From the NCBI GenBank assembly GCA_902406135.1, contig CABPCX010000119.1, positions 1 to 6,171 on the forward strand: a DNA stretch of 6,171 nucleotides, read 5' to 3'. The notes under the pieces are model-generated. The model was given only the letters and a program-made list of their open reading frames with translations, had not been told where the DNA came from and did no database searches. Positions 1 to 6,098 of the stretch are shown one piece after another (position 1 is the first letter of the stretch; the number at the start of each line of letters is the position of its first letter). The translations under genes were made by a program, and so were the position numbers. The DNA is from an uncultured Eubacteriales bacterium. Its GTDB lineage: Bacteria > Bacillota > Clostridia > Lachnospirales > Anaerotignaceae.

Positions 1-1
1 G

Positions 2-3000
2 GAAGGATACGAAGTTATCCTTGCAAACTCAAACCCCGCAACAATAATGACAGATACAACTATTGCTGACAAGGTATATATGGAGCCCCTTACTCCTGAA
101 TATCTTGCAAAAATAATAAGAATGGAACGTCCCCATGCTCTTGTTCCCGGAATCGGCGGACAGACAGGACTTAACCTTGCCATGGAACTTTCAAAGAACG
201 GAGTTCTTGAGGAATGCGGCGTAGAAATGCTTGGAACAAGCAGAGAGAGTATAGAGAGAGCCGAAGACAGAGAGCTTTTCAAGGAACTCTGTATATCTTT
301 AGGCGAGCCCGTACTTCCTTCCGAAATAGCAACATCAATCGAGCATGGTCTTGAAGTTGCAGAAAGAATAGGATATCCTGTTGTACTTCGTCCTGCATTC
401 ACTCTCGGCGGAACAGGCGGCGGATTTGCCGATAACGAAGAAGAATTCAGAACAATAATGAAAAATGCCCTTCAGCTTTCACCTGTTCATCAGGTACTTG
501 TTGAAAAGAGCATAAAGGGATATAAGGAAATAGAGTACGAAGTAATGCGTGACGCCAACGACACAGCCATTACTATCTGTAATATGGAAAACATCGACCC
601 TGTAGGTATTCATACAGGAGACTCAATAGTAGTTGCACCCAGCCAGACTCTTACAAATAAGGAATACCATCTCCTCAGAGACAGTGCCCTTAAAATAATA
701 AGAGCCCTCAAGATAGAAGGCGGATGTAACGTACAGTTTGCCCTTGACCCTGAATCATTCAGATATTACCTTATCGAGGTTAACCCCAGGGTTTCACGTT
801 CATCAGCCCTTGCTTCAAAGGCCAGCGGATACCCCATAGCCAGAGTTTCAGCTAAGATTGCCGTAGGTATGCACCTTGATGAAATACAGATAGCAAACAC
901 ACCTGCCAGCTTTGAGCCTGCCCTTGACTATGTTGTTACAAAGATGCCCAGATTCCCCTTCGATAAGTTTGCTACAGCTTCCAATAAGCTCAGCACACAG
1001 ATGAAGGCTACAGGCGAAGTTATGAGCATCGGCAGAACAATCGAGGAAAGCTTACTTAAGGCAGTACGTTCACTTGAAATAGGCGTATGCCACCTCTATA
1101 TGCCTAAGTTTGACAATATGTCAAAGGAAGAACTCTTAAAATATATTGCCATCGGAACAGATGACAGAATATTTGCCATAGCAAAACTTATGAGAGACGG
1201 CATTGACCCCGGTATGATATGCAATGCTACACAGATAGATATGCTTTTCCTTGAAAAGATCAAAAATATAGTTGATTTTGAAAGCTGCATTGCTGAAAAC
1301 AAGGGAAATACAGACGTTCTCTTTAAAGCAAAGAAGATGGGATTCTCTGATAAATACATCGGTATGCTCTGGGGAATGAACGATACAGAAGTATATAACA
1401 TCAGAAAAGAGCACAAAATCTTCCCTGTTTACAAGATGATAGATACATGTGCTTCAGAGTTTGACAGCTACATCCCTTACTTCTATTCAACATACGAAGA
1501 AGAAAACGAATCAATTGTAAGCGAAAAGAAGAAAATCGTTGTTCTTGGTTCAGGCCCCATAAGAATCGGACAGGGTGTAGAATTTGACTATTCAACAGTA
1601 CACGCTGTTAAGACTATCAAAGAAAACGGCTATGAAGCCATAATAATAAACAACAACCCTGAAACAGTATCGACTGACTATACAACAAGTGATAAACTTT
1701 ACTTTGAGCCCCTTACTCCCGAAGACGTTATGAATGTTATCGAGCTTGAACAGCCCATAGGAGTAATCGCCAGCCTTGGCGGCCAGACAGCCATCAACCT
1801 TGCAGAGCCCCTCAGAGAAAGAGGAGTAAAGATAATCGGAACAGACAGTGAAGCCATCGAAAGAGCAGAAAACAGAGATGCTTTTGAGAAGGTAATGACA
1901 GAGCTTAACATACCTCAGCCTAAGGGTGTTGCCGTAACAAGCCTTGAGGCAGGATTTAAGGCTGCTGAAGAAATAGGATACCCTGTACTTGTTCGTCCCA
2001 GCTATGTACTTGGCGGACGTGCAATGCAGATAGTTGCTAAGGAAGATGACTTAAGAGAATATCTTAAGACAGCCGTAGAAGTAAATGAGGACCAGCCCGT
2101 ACTTGTTGATAAATATATCGTAGGCAAGGAGCTTGAGGTTGACGCCATCTGCGACGGTACAGACGTATTTATACCCGGTATTATGGAACTTGTTGAGAGA
2201 ACAGGTATCCACTCAGGAGACAGTATAAGCGTTTATCCTACATTCAGCGTATCTCAGAAAGCTAAAGACAAAATCATTGAATATACAAAGAAACTTGGTC
2301 TTGGAATAGGTATCGTAGGTCTTTACAATATACAGTTCATTGTTGATAAAAACGAGGATGTATATGTAATCGAAGTTAACCCCCGTTCATCAAGAACAGT
2401 ACCTTTCCTTTCAAAGGCTACAGGATATTTCCTTGCGGACATCGCTACACTTGTAATACTTGGTGTAAGCCTGAAGGAGCAGGGATATACAGAGCTTTAC
2501 GCTAAGGAAAAGGATACTTGGTATGTAAAGGCTCCCGCGTTCTCATTCTCAAAGATAAGCGGACTTGACGCATATCTTTCACCCGAGATGAAATCAACAG
2601 GTGAAGCTATCGGATATGACAGCAAGCTTACAAGAGCTATGTATAAAGCTCTTCAGGCATCAGGAATAACTCTTACAGACCACGGAACAGTACTTGTTAC
2701 AGTTGCTGACGAGGACAAGGCAGAGACATTCCCTCTTGTAAAGAGATTCTATAAACTTGGATTTAATATAGTAGCTACAGAGATGACAGCTGACTATCTT
2801 AAAGAAAGAGGAATTAGAACAAGAGTATACGGCAAAATCTGCGAAGGAAATGACGATATACTCCGTGACATAAGAAGCGGAAAGATAAACTATGTTATCA
2901 ATACAAGAGCTATTATGTCAGGAAAGCATTATGAGGACGGATATATCATAAGAAGATGTGCGGTTGAAAACAACGCAACTATGTTCACATCACTTGATAC

Positions 3001-3067
3001 TGTAAGAATGCTGCTTGAAGTTCTTGAAGAAATGACTATTGGCATCTCAACAATAGACGGTAAATAA
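2..3067 (+). CDS. carB: Carbamoyl-phosphate synthase large subunit, 5'-truncated by the window
   Basis: Uses ammonia from the CarA glutaminase subunit, bicarbonate and two ATP to make carbamoyl phosphate for pyrimidine and arginine synthesis in the cytosol. The frame is open from base 2, giving 15 codons ([15 protein letters not shown]) before the ATG at 47; these match the conserved CarB N-terminus, so 47 is an internal Met, not the start. Against E. coli CarB about 39 residues are missing, including the first GxGPIxIGQ motif; total length would be near 1060, normal for the family. Counting from the Met at 47: first ATP-grasp half with GGQT at 37-40, GGTGGG at 121-126 and [10 protein letters not shown] at 244-253; linker/oligomerisation region about 355-485; second half starting with [16 protein letters not shown] at 501-516 and carrying a second VNPRSSRT; C-terminal MGS-like allosteric domain over roughly the last 120 residues. 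Both halves look intact. carA would be expected just upstream but is outside the window. A terminator follows within 11 bases of the stop. Confidence 0.98.
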   Translation, partial: EGYEVILANSNPATIMTDTTIADKVYMEPLTPEYLAKIIRMERPHALVPGIGGQTGLNLAMELSKNGVLEECGVEMLGTSRESIERAEDRELFKELCISLGEPVLPSEIATSIEHGLEVAERIGYPVVLRPAFTLGGTGGGFADNEEEFRTIMKNALQLSPVHQVLVEKSIKGYKEIEYEVMRDANDTAITICNMENIDPVGIHTGDSIVVAPSQTLTNKEYHLLRDSALKIIRALKIEGGCNVQFALDPESFRYYLIEVNPRVSRSSALASKASGYPIARVSAKIAVGMHLDEIQIANTPASFEPALDYVVTKMPRFPFDKFATASNKLSTQMKATGEVMSIGRTIEESLLKAVRSLEIGVCHLYMPKFDNMSKEELLKYIAIGTDDRIFAIAKLMRDGIDPGMICNATQIDMLFLEKIKNIVDFESCIAENKGNTDVLFKAKKMGFSDKYIGMLWGMNDTEVYNIRKEHKIFPVYKMIDTCASEFDSYIPYFYSTYEEENESIVSEKKKIVVLGSGPIRIGQGVEFDYSTVHAVKTIKENGYEAIIINNNPETVSTDYTTSDKLYFEPLTPEDVMNVIELEQPIGVIASLGGQTAINLAEPLRERGVKIIGTDSEAIERAENRDAFEKVMTELNIPQPKGVAVTSLEAGFKAAEEIGYPVLVRPSYVLGGRAMQIVAKEDDLREYLKTAVEVNEDQPVLVDKYIVGKELEVDAICDGTDVFIPGIMELVERTGIHSGDSISVYPTFSVSQKAKDKIIEYTKKLGLGIGIVGLYNIQFIVDKNEDVYVIEVNPRSSRTVPFLSKATGYFLADIATLVILGVSLKEQGYTELYAKEKDTWYVKAPAFSFSKISGLDAYLSPEMKSTGEAIGYDSKLTRAMYKALQASGITLTDHGTVLVTVADEDKAETFPLVKRFYKLGFNIVATEMTADYLKERGIRTRVYGKICEGNDDILRDIRSGKINYVINTRAIMSGKHYEDGYIIRRCAVENNATMFTSLDTVRMLLEVLEEMTIGISTIDGK

Positions 3068-3077
3068 AAAAGTGTTT

Positions 3078-3112
3078 AACGGCAGAGGATTTTTCTCTGC
3101 CGTTTTGTGTTG
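3078..3112 (+). terminator. Intrinsic terminator after carB
   Basis: A perfect 10-bp stem pairs 3078-3087 (AACGGCAGAG) with 3095-3104 (CTCTGCCGTT) around a 7-base loop. It is followed by a T-rich tail (TTTTGTGTTGTTT from 3103). It starts 11 bases after the carB stop and separates carB from the next gene. Confidence 0.9.
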
Positions 3113-3140
3113 TTTGGCGGTTTTAACAGACGGGCCGGTG

Positions 3141-3149
3141 TGCTATAAT
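3141..3149 (+). promoter_or_regulatory. Extended -10 promoter of the phosphatase gene
   Basis: TGCTATAAT gives a perfect -10 hexamer at 3144-3149 preceded by the TGn extension. The best -35 candidates 16-17 bases upstream (TTTAAC or TTTTAA at 3121-3127) are poor, as is common for extended -10 promoters. The predicted start near 3156 leaves a leader of about 24 bases with AAGAGG at 3166-3171, 8 bases before the ATG. Confidence 0.7.
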
Positions 3150-3179
3150 ATAATAAACATATTATAAGAGGTATCTAAA

Positions 3180-3917
3180 ATGGAGATAAAAAGATTCAGG
3201 TTCAAACATGTATTAAATTTTCGTGATATGGGCGGAGTATATGGGTCTGATGATAAAATAGTCCGCTGGAATACCCTTTACAGAAGTGATAAGCTCATTG
3301 GTGCCGGCAGTGAAGACTGGAAAACCATGGAGAAAGCAGGAATAAAGACAATACTGGACCTCCGTTCCGATGAAGAAGTTCAGATGTTTCCTGACGGCTG
3401 CCCGGAGAATTTCAGATATATACATTTTCCTCTGGTTGAGGAAAACTTATCTTTTAATAATATTTCAAGCCCTGCCATGCAGGCATTTGCGAAGGGCGTG
3501 GCTGAAGGCTATAAAAATATAGTTCTTTCCCATGGAGAAAATCTGGCCAAGGCAGTAAATATGATATCTGACTATGTTAAAAACGGAGGAGTTGTTTTCC
3601 ACTGTACGTCAGGAAAGGACAGAACAGGTGTTGTAGCCTCGGTGCTGTATTATATTTTAGGTGTATCCGCTGAAGATATCGCCGCTGATTACCAGACCAG
3701 CTATACATATAACAAAAAGACATCCGATAAGTTTATGAATGAGCATCCACAGTATCAGAAATACAGAAGCGTGGTTATGTCGGACGTTGAAAACATATAT
3801 GAACTTTTAAAGCTTTATGAAGAAATAGATATAGAAAACTATCTTTTATCAAAGGGTGCGGATAAAGAAAAGATAGAAAATCTCAGGAAAATATGTTTGA
3901 CTGATATAAATGGATAA
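3180..3917 (+). CDS. Tyrosine-protein phosphatase, Y_phosphatase3 (MptpB/LipA-like) family
   Basis: A 245-residue cytosolic protein with the layout of the bacterial Y_phosphatase3 family. Visible elements: N-terminal NFRDMGG (13-19), LYRSDKL (33-39), DLRSDEE (60-66), and the catalytic P-loop HCTSGKDRTG (141-150), with Cys142 as the predicted nucleophile and Arg148 as the phosphate-binding residue. In the family this loop (HCxxGKDRTG) is shared with mycobacterial PtpB and Listeria LipA, which hydrolyse phosphotyrosine and in some members phosphoinositides or phosphoserine/threonine; the substrate here cannot be read from sequence. There is no signal peptide or membrane segment, so a role inside the cell is more likely than secretion. 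The start is supported by AAGAGG 8 bases upstream and by the conserved FRDMGG lying right at the N-terminus. It has its own promoter and no close co-directional partner, so it is probably monocistronic. No terminator lies directly after the stop; the first strong one is at 4100. Confidence 0.92.
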   Translation: MEIKRFRFKHVLNFRDMGGVYGSDDKIVRWNTLYRSDKLIGAGSEDWKTMEKAGIKTILDLRSDEEVQMFPDGCPENFRYIHFPLVEENLSFNNISSPAMQAFAKGVAEGYKNIVLSHGENLAKAVNMISDYVKNGGVVFHCTSGKDRTGVVASVLYYILGVSAEDIAADYQTSYTYNKKTSDKFMNEHPQYQKYRSVVMSDVENIYELLKLYEEIDIENYLLSKGADKEKIENLRKICLTDING

Positions 3918-4036
3918 AGACATATTAAGTATATTTTGTGTATTATGCCAGTTCATAAAAATATATGAAATTACAATGGTTTAAAAAACTTATAAATTTC
4001 AGTTTTGGATGAAGGCATATTAAGGTAAATGGTCAA

Positions 4037-4076
4037 AAATGTCATGAAGTATTGACAAATATAAATGTCAGAAGTA
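4037..4076 (+). repeat. Imperfect direct repeat and evenly spaced TGTCA/TGACA boxes over a promoter
   Basis: AAATGTCATGAAGTA (4037-4051) recurs as AAATGTCAGAAGTA (4063-4076), identical apart from one inserted base. Within it TGTCA (4040-4044), TGACA (4053-4057) and TGTCA (4066-4070) are each separated by exactly 8 bases, so every neighbouring pair forms a dyad. The middle box lies inside the -35 hexamer of the promoter at 4052-4080, a typical position for operator sites. Function is inferred from the arrangement alone. Confidence 0.5.
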
Positions 4077-4080
4077 AAAT
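4052..4080 (+). promoter_or_regulatory. Near-consensus SigA-type promoter with no gene behind it
   Basis: TTGACA at 4052-4057, a 17-base spacer, and TAAAAT at 4075-4080 (5 of 6 to consensus). The predicted start is A4087. No + strand coding sequence follows until 5283, and a strong terminator begins 13 bases after the predicted start. The match in both hexamers and spacing makes chance less likely, although the region is AT-rich. Confidence 0.6.
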
Positions 4081-4086
4081 ACCAAC

Positions 4087-4142
4087 ATAAACAATTTGCA
4101 AAGGCGCAAATCGATTAGTCGATTTTGCGCCTTTTTGTTTTT
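4087..4142 (+). ncRNA. Candidate tiny RNA: promoter running straight into a terminator
   Basis: The promoter at 4052-4080 and terminator at 4100-4142 would define a transcript of about 50-55 bases: a 13-base single-stranded 5' segment and the terminator hairpin with U-tail. An alternative 6-bp hairpin (ATTTGC 4094-4099 with GCAAAT 4106-4111) would compete with the 5' arm of the terminator. It may be a small RNA, an abortive leader, or a roadblock that insulates the phosphatase transcript. No expression evidence is available. Confidence 0.35.
4100..4142 (+). terminator. Strong intrinsic terminator
   Basis: AAAGGCGCAAA (4100-4110) pairs with TTTGCGCCTTT (4124-4134), and TCGA (4111-4114) continues the stem with TCGA (4119-4122). 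That gives 15 bp with one bulged T at 4123 and a TTAG loop. The tail is TTTTTGTTTTT (4132-4142). It is the first convincing terminator downstream of the phosphatase gene (183 bases after its stop) and of the promoter at 4052. Read in the other direction it lacks a T-tract, so it serves the + strand. Confidence 0.9.
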
Positions 4143-4353
4143 ACATCATAAGACTTGACACCAAAGTAAAACATCAATGACTGACAGCATGAATACATAA
4201 TATCTATTAATCCCCAGTTTACATCAAGAAAGCATCAAGCGAAGACATAATTTATTTTACACCAATAGAAGCATAATTAAGACAGACAGCAGGCAGACAT
4301 TAAAGAGGACTTCAAAGCGGACATCCAGGTTTTGCATAATATTTTAACAGTAA

Positions 4354-4436
4354 TAAAAATGTACGGATACCCCGATATTATAACTATGATAAATCTTAAT
4401 GAATATTTCTCCCAATTTATTTACCGTACATTTTTA
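4354..4436. repeat. 13-bp perfect inverted repeat with a 57-base loop
   Basis: TAAAAATGTACGG (4354-4366) is the exact reverse complement of CCGTACATTTTTA (4424-4436). The left arm extends into TACGGATAC (4362-4370), which can instead pair with GTATCCGTA (4448-4456). That right-hand segment also lies in a third hairpin (4445-4452 with 4460-4467, 8 bp with one G-T pair). The arms could fold into alternative RNA structures on either strand or mark the ends of a small element. I do not recognise the family. Confidence 0.55.
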
Positions 4437-4480
4437 AAATTTAAGCTGTATCCGTAAAAGGTACAGCCTAAAATATTAAT

Positions 4481-4510
4481 AAAAAAACCACCTTTATAGG
4501 TGGCTTTTTT
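4481..4510. terminator. Bidirectional intrinsic terminator
   Basis: CCACCT (4488-4493) pairs with AGGTGG (4498-4503) around a TTAT loop. It is flanked by seven A residues on the left (4481-4487) and six T residues on the right (4505-4510), so it has a U-tract in both directions. For the - strand gene the stem starts 8 bases after the stop codon. On the + strand it would stop any transcript crossing the non-coding region. Confidence 0.88.
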
Positions 4511-4511
4511 G

Positions 4512-4997
4512 TTATTTATTAGCGTATTTTTCTGCAAGGGCAGAACAGTAAGCGATCATTTCCATACAGTTCTTTTTGCGGGCTTTGCCTGCGAAATCAC
4601 CGAAGGGGTCTGAAAGTTCGCTGCAGATAAGTGTTCCGTACTCATCTTTCATTTCGTTTACCATATCGCCGAAAATGGGATATACTTCTCCCTGTATCTG
4701 TTTGATACGGTCTGTAATCGCTTCGTTTTCAAAAGGGTTACGGCCTTTGATGGTTCCAAGGGCAAGGACAGCGCCTGTGATTGCTCCACAGGTATGTTTA
4801 GTATGTCCCATACCTCCGCCAAAGCCTGATGCCATACGGATAATGCTTTCAGGAAGATCTGTGTCATGCATATCAAGGAAAGTACGAAGAACGCATTCTG
4901 CACAGTTAAGACCTGAACGGAAGTATCCGCGGCTTATCTCATCGGCCATAGCCATTTTTTCTTCAAGTGTTTTACCTTCTGTAGATACTTTTGGCAT
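4512..4997 (-). CDS. C_GCAxxG_C_C family cysteine-rich protein, putative redox-active protein
   Basis: A 161-residue soluble protein matching the C_GCAxxG_C_C family by its motif order. NCAEC (31-35) gives Cys32 and Cys35 as a CxxC pair; SGFGGGMGHTKHTCGAITGA runs from 57 to 76 with Cys70 in the signature CGAxxG; then Cys125, Cys144 and Cys151 follow, six Cys in all. The family is annotated as putatively redox-active or metal/cofactor-binding from its conserved cysteines; no reaction is established to my knowledge. No signal peptide or membrane helix is seen, so it is cytosolic. The start is fixed by AAAAGGAGTG on the - strand (5005-5014), core AAGGAG 9 bases before the ATG. A TTGACA promoter lies just upstream, divergent from the methyltransferase promoter, and the bidirectional terminator follows the stop directly, so this is a single-gene unit. 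The shared control region makes a functional tie to the methyltransferase operon possible but unproven. Confidence 0.9.
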   Translation of the reverse strand: MPKVSTEGKTLEEKMAMADEISRGYFRSGLNCAECVLRTFLDMHDTDLPESIIRMASGFGGGMGHTKHTCGAITGAVLALGTIKGRNPFENEAITDRIKQIQGEVYPIFGDMVNEMKDEYGTLICSELSDPFGDFAGKARKKNCMEMIAYCSALAEKYANK

Positions 4998-5028
4998 AAA
5001 AATTCACTCCTTTTAATTAACTGTAATA

Positions 5029-5057
5029 ATAGTACATCTTTTATTTTTTATTGTCAA
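5029..5057 (-). promoter_or_regulatory. Promoter of the C_GCAxxG_C_C gene
   Basis: Read on the - strand: TTGACA (5057-5052), 17-base spacer, TACTAT (5034-5029; 4 of 6 to consensus including the key first, second and last positions). The predicted start near 5022 gives a leader of about 25 bases holding the strong ribosome binding site. An alternative -10, TATTAT at 5031-5026, would need a 20-base spacer. Confidence 0.65.
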
Positions 5058-5099
5058 ACAATTAAATTTATTGTCTGATGCATATAAAAAATTGACAAT
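5050..5099. repeat. ATTGTC/GACAAT repeats across the divergent promoters
   Basis: TTATTGTC occurs at 5048-5055 and again at 5068-5075, a period of exactly 20 bases. The reverse complement of ATTGTC, GACAAT, lies at 5094-5099. The outer copies include the -35 boxes of the two divergent promoters, making ATTGTCAA (5050-5057) and TTGACAAT (5092-5099) an 8-bp perfect inverted repeat. ACAAT at 5058-5062 adds another half-site. The arrangement would suit one regulator acting on both promoters; part of it follows simply from having two consensus -35 boxes. Confidence 0.45.
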
Positions 5100-5120
5100 C
5101 AAAAAGTAATATATTATAAT
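5092..5120 (+). promoter_or_regulatory. Perfect consensus promoter of the methyltransferase operon
   Basis: TTGACA at 5092-5097, 17-base spacer, TATAAT at 5115-5120: both hexamers and the spacing are ideal for the housekeeping sigma factor. The predicted start is A5127, leaving a leader of about 155 bases before the methyltransferase ATG. A promoter this strong ahead of an internal terminator suggests that control acts after initiation or through a repressor. Confidence 0.85.
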
Positions 5121-5129
5121 ATTTTAAGC

Positions 5130-5151
5130 ACAATATATCGAAATATATTGT
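5130..5151. repeat. 9-bp inverted repeat at the transcription start
   Basis: ACAATATAT and ATATATTGT flank CGAA, covering about +4 to +25 relative to the predicted start of the methyltransferase transcript. It could be an operator where a repressor blocks the strong promoter, or an RNA hairpin protecting the 5' end. Its ends repeat the ACAAT/ATTGT words found around the -35 boxes. Confidence 0.55.
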
Positions 5152-5206
5152 TATGGCAGGAAGCCATTAGAGAGATTTATTTTTTATTGGAACAAATGTG
5201 ATCACG

Positions 5207-5259
5207 AAGGTCGCTGAAAACGAATTTATACGTTTTTAGTGGCCTTTTTATGTTTTTTT
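5207..5259 (+). terminator. Terminator inside the methyltransferase leader
   Basis: 5209-5222 (GGTCGCTGAAAACG) pairs with 5231-5244 (CGTTTTTAGTGGCC) as a 14-bp stem with three G-T pairs and an 8-base loop. Two A-T pairs (5207-5208 with 5245-5246) extend it. The tail is TTTTT (5245-5249), then ATG and seven more T residues (5253-5259). Its place between a perfect promoter and the first gene, 23 bases before the ATG, points to conditional termination. Confidence 0.78.
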
Positions 5260-5282
5260 GGATATGAAAGGAATTACCGTAT

Positions 5283-6098
5283 ATGTCTTTAACATTTTTA
5301 GATAAAATACAAAACAGCAGTTTAAACGAATACAGCGTATATTCCGAAGCAAATACAATGCTTGAAAACGGTATGAACAATTACTGGCAGCAGCGTTCAT
5401 CAAGCTACAGCGACCAGAATATGGCGCAGCTGTTTTCGGAAAAGCGCACTGCATGGGAAAATCTTATTTTCGGCCATGGCAGGGAAACGGAAAATATGAA
5501 TGTGCTTGATATCGGAACAGGCCCGGGATTTTTTGCTATTCTTGCGGCTATGAGGGGACATAGAGTAACGGCTGCGGATATGAGCCCCGATATGCTTGAA
5601 CAGGCAAGAAACAATGCGAGACTGACAGGCACTGATATTGATTTTGTTCAGGTGGGAAGAATGCTTCCCTTTGAGGACGAAAGTTTTGACCTTATAGTAT
5701 CAAGGGATGTTACATGGACACTTACCGAACCTGAAAAGCAGCTTAAGCACTGGGCTGAAAAACTTAAAGTAGGCGGAACAATGCTGTATTTTGATGCGGA
5801 ATGGTATTACTATCTTAAAAACAGTGATTACAGACATTCATGGGAAGAAAACCGTAAAAAAATAATCGCCAACGGAGGATTTGTATACAGTAAGGCATCA
5901 AAGCTTGAAAGCCTTGCGGTAAATCTCCCTATGACATACAAAAACAGACCTCTCTGGGACAGAGAATACTGGGCAGGACAGAAGGGATTTACATGTGAAG
6001 TTTATGAGAATCTCAATTCATATGTATATAACGAAAAGGAACAGATGCAGTATGAATTGTTCCCCGAATTTTTGACAGTAGTCAGGAGGGTGCTTTGA
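5283..6098 (+). CDS. Class I SAM-dependent methyltransferase
   Basis: A 271-residue cytosolic protein with a Rossmann methyltransferase core: motif I VLDIGTGPG (74-82) for SAM binding, acidic end of strand 2 AADMS (97-101), FDLIVSRDVTWTL (135-147), and LKVGGTMLYFD (161-171). Before the core lies an NYWQQRSSSYSD segment (33-44) of the kind that opens many small-molecule methyltransferases, and a KRTAWENLI helix. The C-terminal 100 residues are rich in aromatic residues and probably shape the substrate pocket. The acceptor molecule is unknown. The start at 5283 has GAAAGGA about 10 bases upstream; Met26 and Met31 lack a ribosome binding site. Its stop overlaps the next ATG by one base, so it is translationally coupled to a putative permease. 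Methyltransferases of this general type occur beside nickel/peptide-type ABC importer genes in some anaerobes, which makes a role in modifying a metal ligand conceivable; this is inference. Expression is likely set by the leader terminator. Confidence 0.9.
   Translation: MSLTFLDKIQNSSLNEYSVYSEANTMLENGMNNYWQQRSSSYSDQNMAQLFSEKRTAWENLIFGHGRETENMNVLDIGTGPGFFAILAAMRGHRVTAADMSPDMLEQARNNARLTGTDIDFVQVGRMLPFEDESFDLIVSRDVTWTLTEPEKQLKHWAEKLKVGGTMLYFDAEWYYYLKNSDYRHSWEENRKKIIANGGFVYSKASKLESLAVNLPMTYKNRPLWDREYWAGQKGFTCEVYENLNSYVYNEKEQMQYELFPEFLTVVRRVL
6084..6090 (+). promoter_or_regulatory. Strong ribosome binding site for the downstream gene
   Basis: AGGAGGG sits inside the last codons of the methyltransferase gene, 7 bases before the ATG at 6098. 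It fixes the start of the truncated downstream gene and supports coupled translation. Confidence 0.85.

Larger units (their letters stand above)
3918..4487. other. Long non-coding stretch between the phosphatase and the C_GCAxxG_C_C gene
   Basis: No reading frame here has a ribosome binding site together with useful length or a recognisable protein. 3918-4030 is AT-rich 3' flank with a small hairpin (3952-3957 with 3964-3969, 6 bp) lacking a T-tract. 4037-4142 holds a repeat, a promoter and a terminator described separately. 4143-4340 is strand-skewed (few G/T-rich words on the + strand) with scattered degenerate CATMA and GACA words such as ACATCAA at 4171 and 4221; I see no clean repeat unit. 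4341-4470 holds inverted repeats described separately. This could be a decayed gene, 3' UTR and small-RNA territory, or remnants of an element. Confidence 0.6.
5127..5282 (+). promoter_or_regulatory. Structured 5' leader with terminator/antiterminator architecture, class not recognised
   Basis: From the predicted start the leader contains: hairpin A, ACAATATAT (5130-5138) with ATATATTGT (5143-5151) around CGAA; hairpin B, ATGGC (5153-5157) with GCCAT (5163-5167); a self-complementary GTGATCAC (5198-5205); and the terminator at 5207-5259. The segment 5163-5173 (GCCATTAGAGA) can pair over 11 bp, including three G-T pairs, with 5233-5243 (TTTTTAGTGGC). Those bases form the 3' arm of the terminator, so hairpin B plus terminator and the long-range antiterminator exclude each other. 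I compared it from memory with T-box, SAM, cobalamin, NiCo, preQ1, fluoride, guanidine and c-di-GMP motifs and saw none of their conserved cores. Readthrough leads to GAAAGGA (5266-5272) and the methyltransferase start. Confidence 0.55.

Noticed and set aside
47..49. ATG at 47 as the start of carB
   Set aside because: The frame is open to the window edge and the 15 codons before it match conserved CarB sequence, so this Met is internal.
4155..4160. Second TTGACA as a + strand promoter in the non-coding region
   Set aside because: No acceptable -10 hexamer at 16-18 bases; the sequence there is ATGACTGA-like.
4280..4324. Short minus-strand peptide MSALKSSLMSACCLS
   Set aside because: Fifteen codons with no ribosome binding site and no conserved pattern; probably chance.
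4143..4340. CRISPR-like or tandem repeat array from recurring CATMA/GACA words
   Set aside because: Spacing is irregular (about 11-28 bases) and the shared words are only 5-7 bases long, so there is no repeat unit.
4377..4405. Minus-strand promoter with TATAAT at 4382-4377
   Set aside because: The -35 at 17 bases is TATTCA, only 3 of 6, and no - strand gene or clear terminator follows; AT-rich sequence gives such boxes by chance.
4576..5016. 146-residue open frame on the + strand opposite the C_GCAxxG_C_C gene
   Set aside because: It is the antisense shadow of a gene with a recognised family, ribosome binding site and promoter, and its own translation is low-complexity Ser/Pro-rich with no family resemblance.
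5153..5170. Five-residue leader peptide MAGSH in the methyltransferase leader, ending in a His codon
   Set aside because: No ribosome binding site precedes it and the same bases are explained by the hairpin 5153-5167.
5198..5239. 13-residue frame starting with GTG and running through the leader terminator
   Set aside because: Only a weak GGAA at 5 bases upstream, no run of regulatory codons, and most of it is terminator stem.
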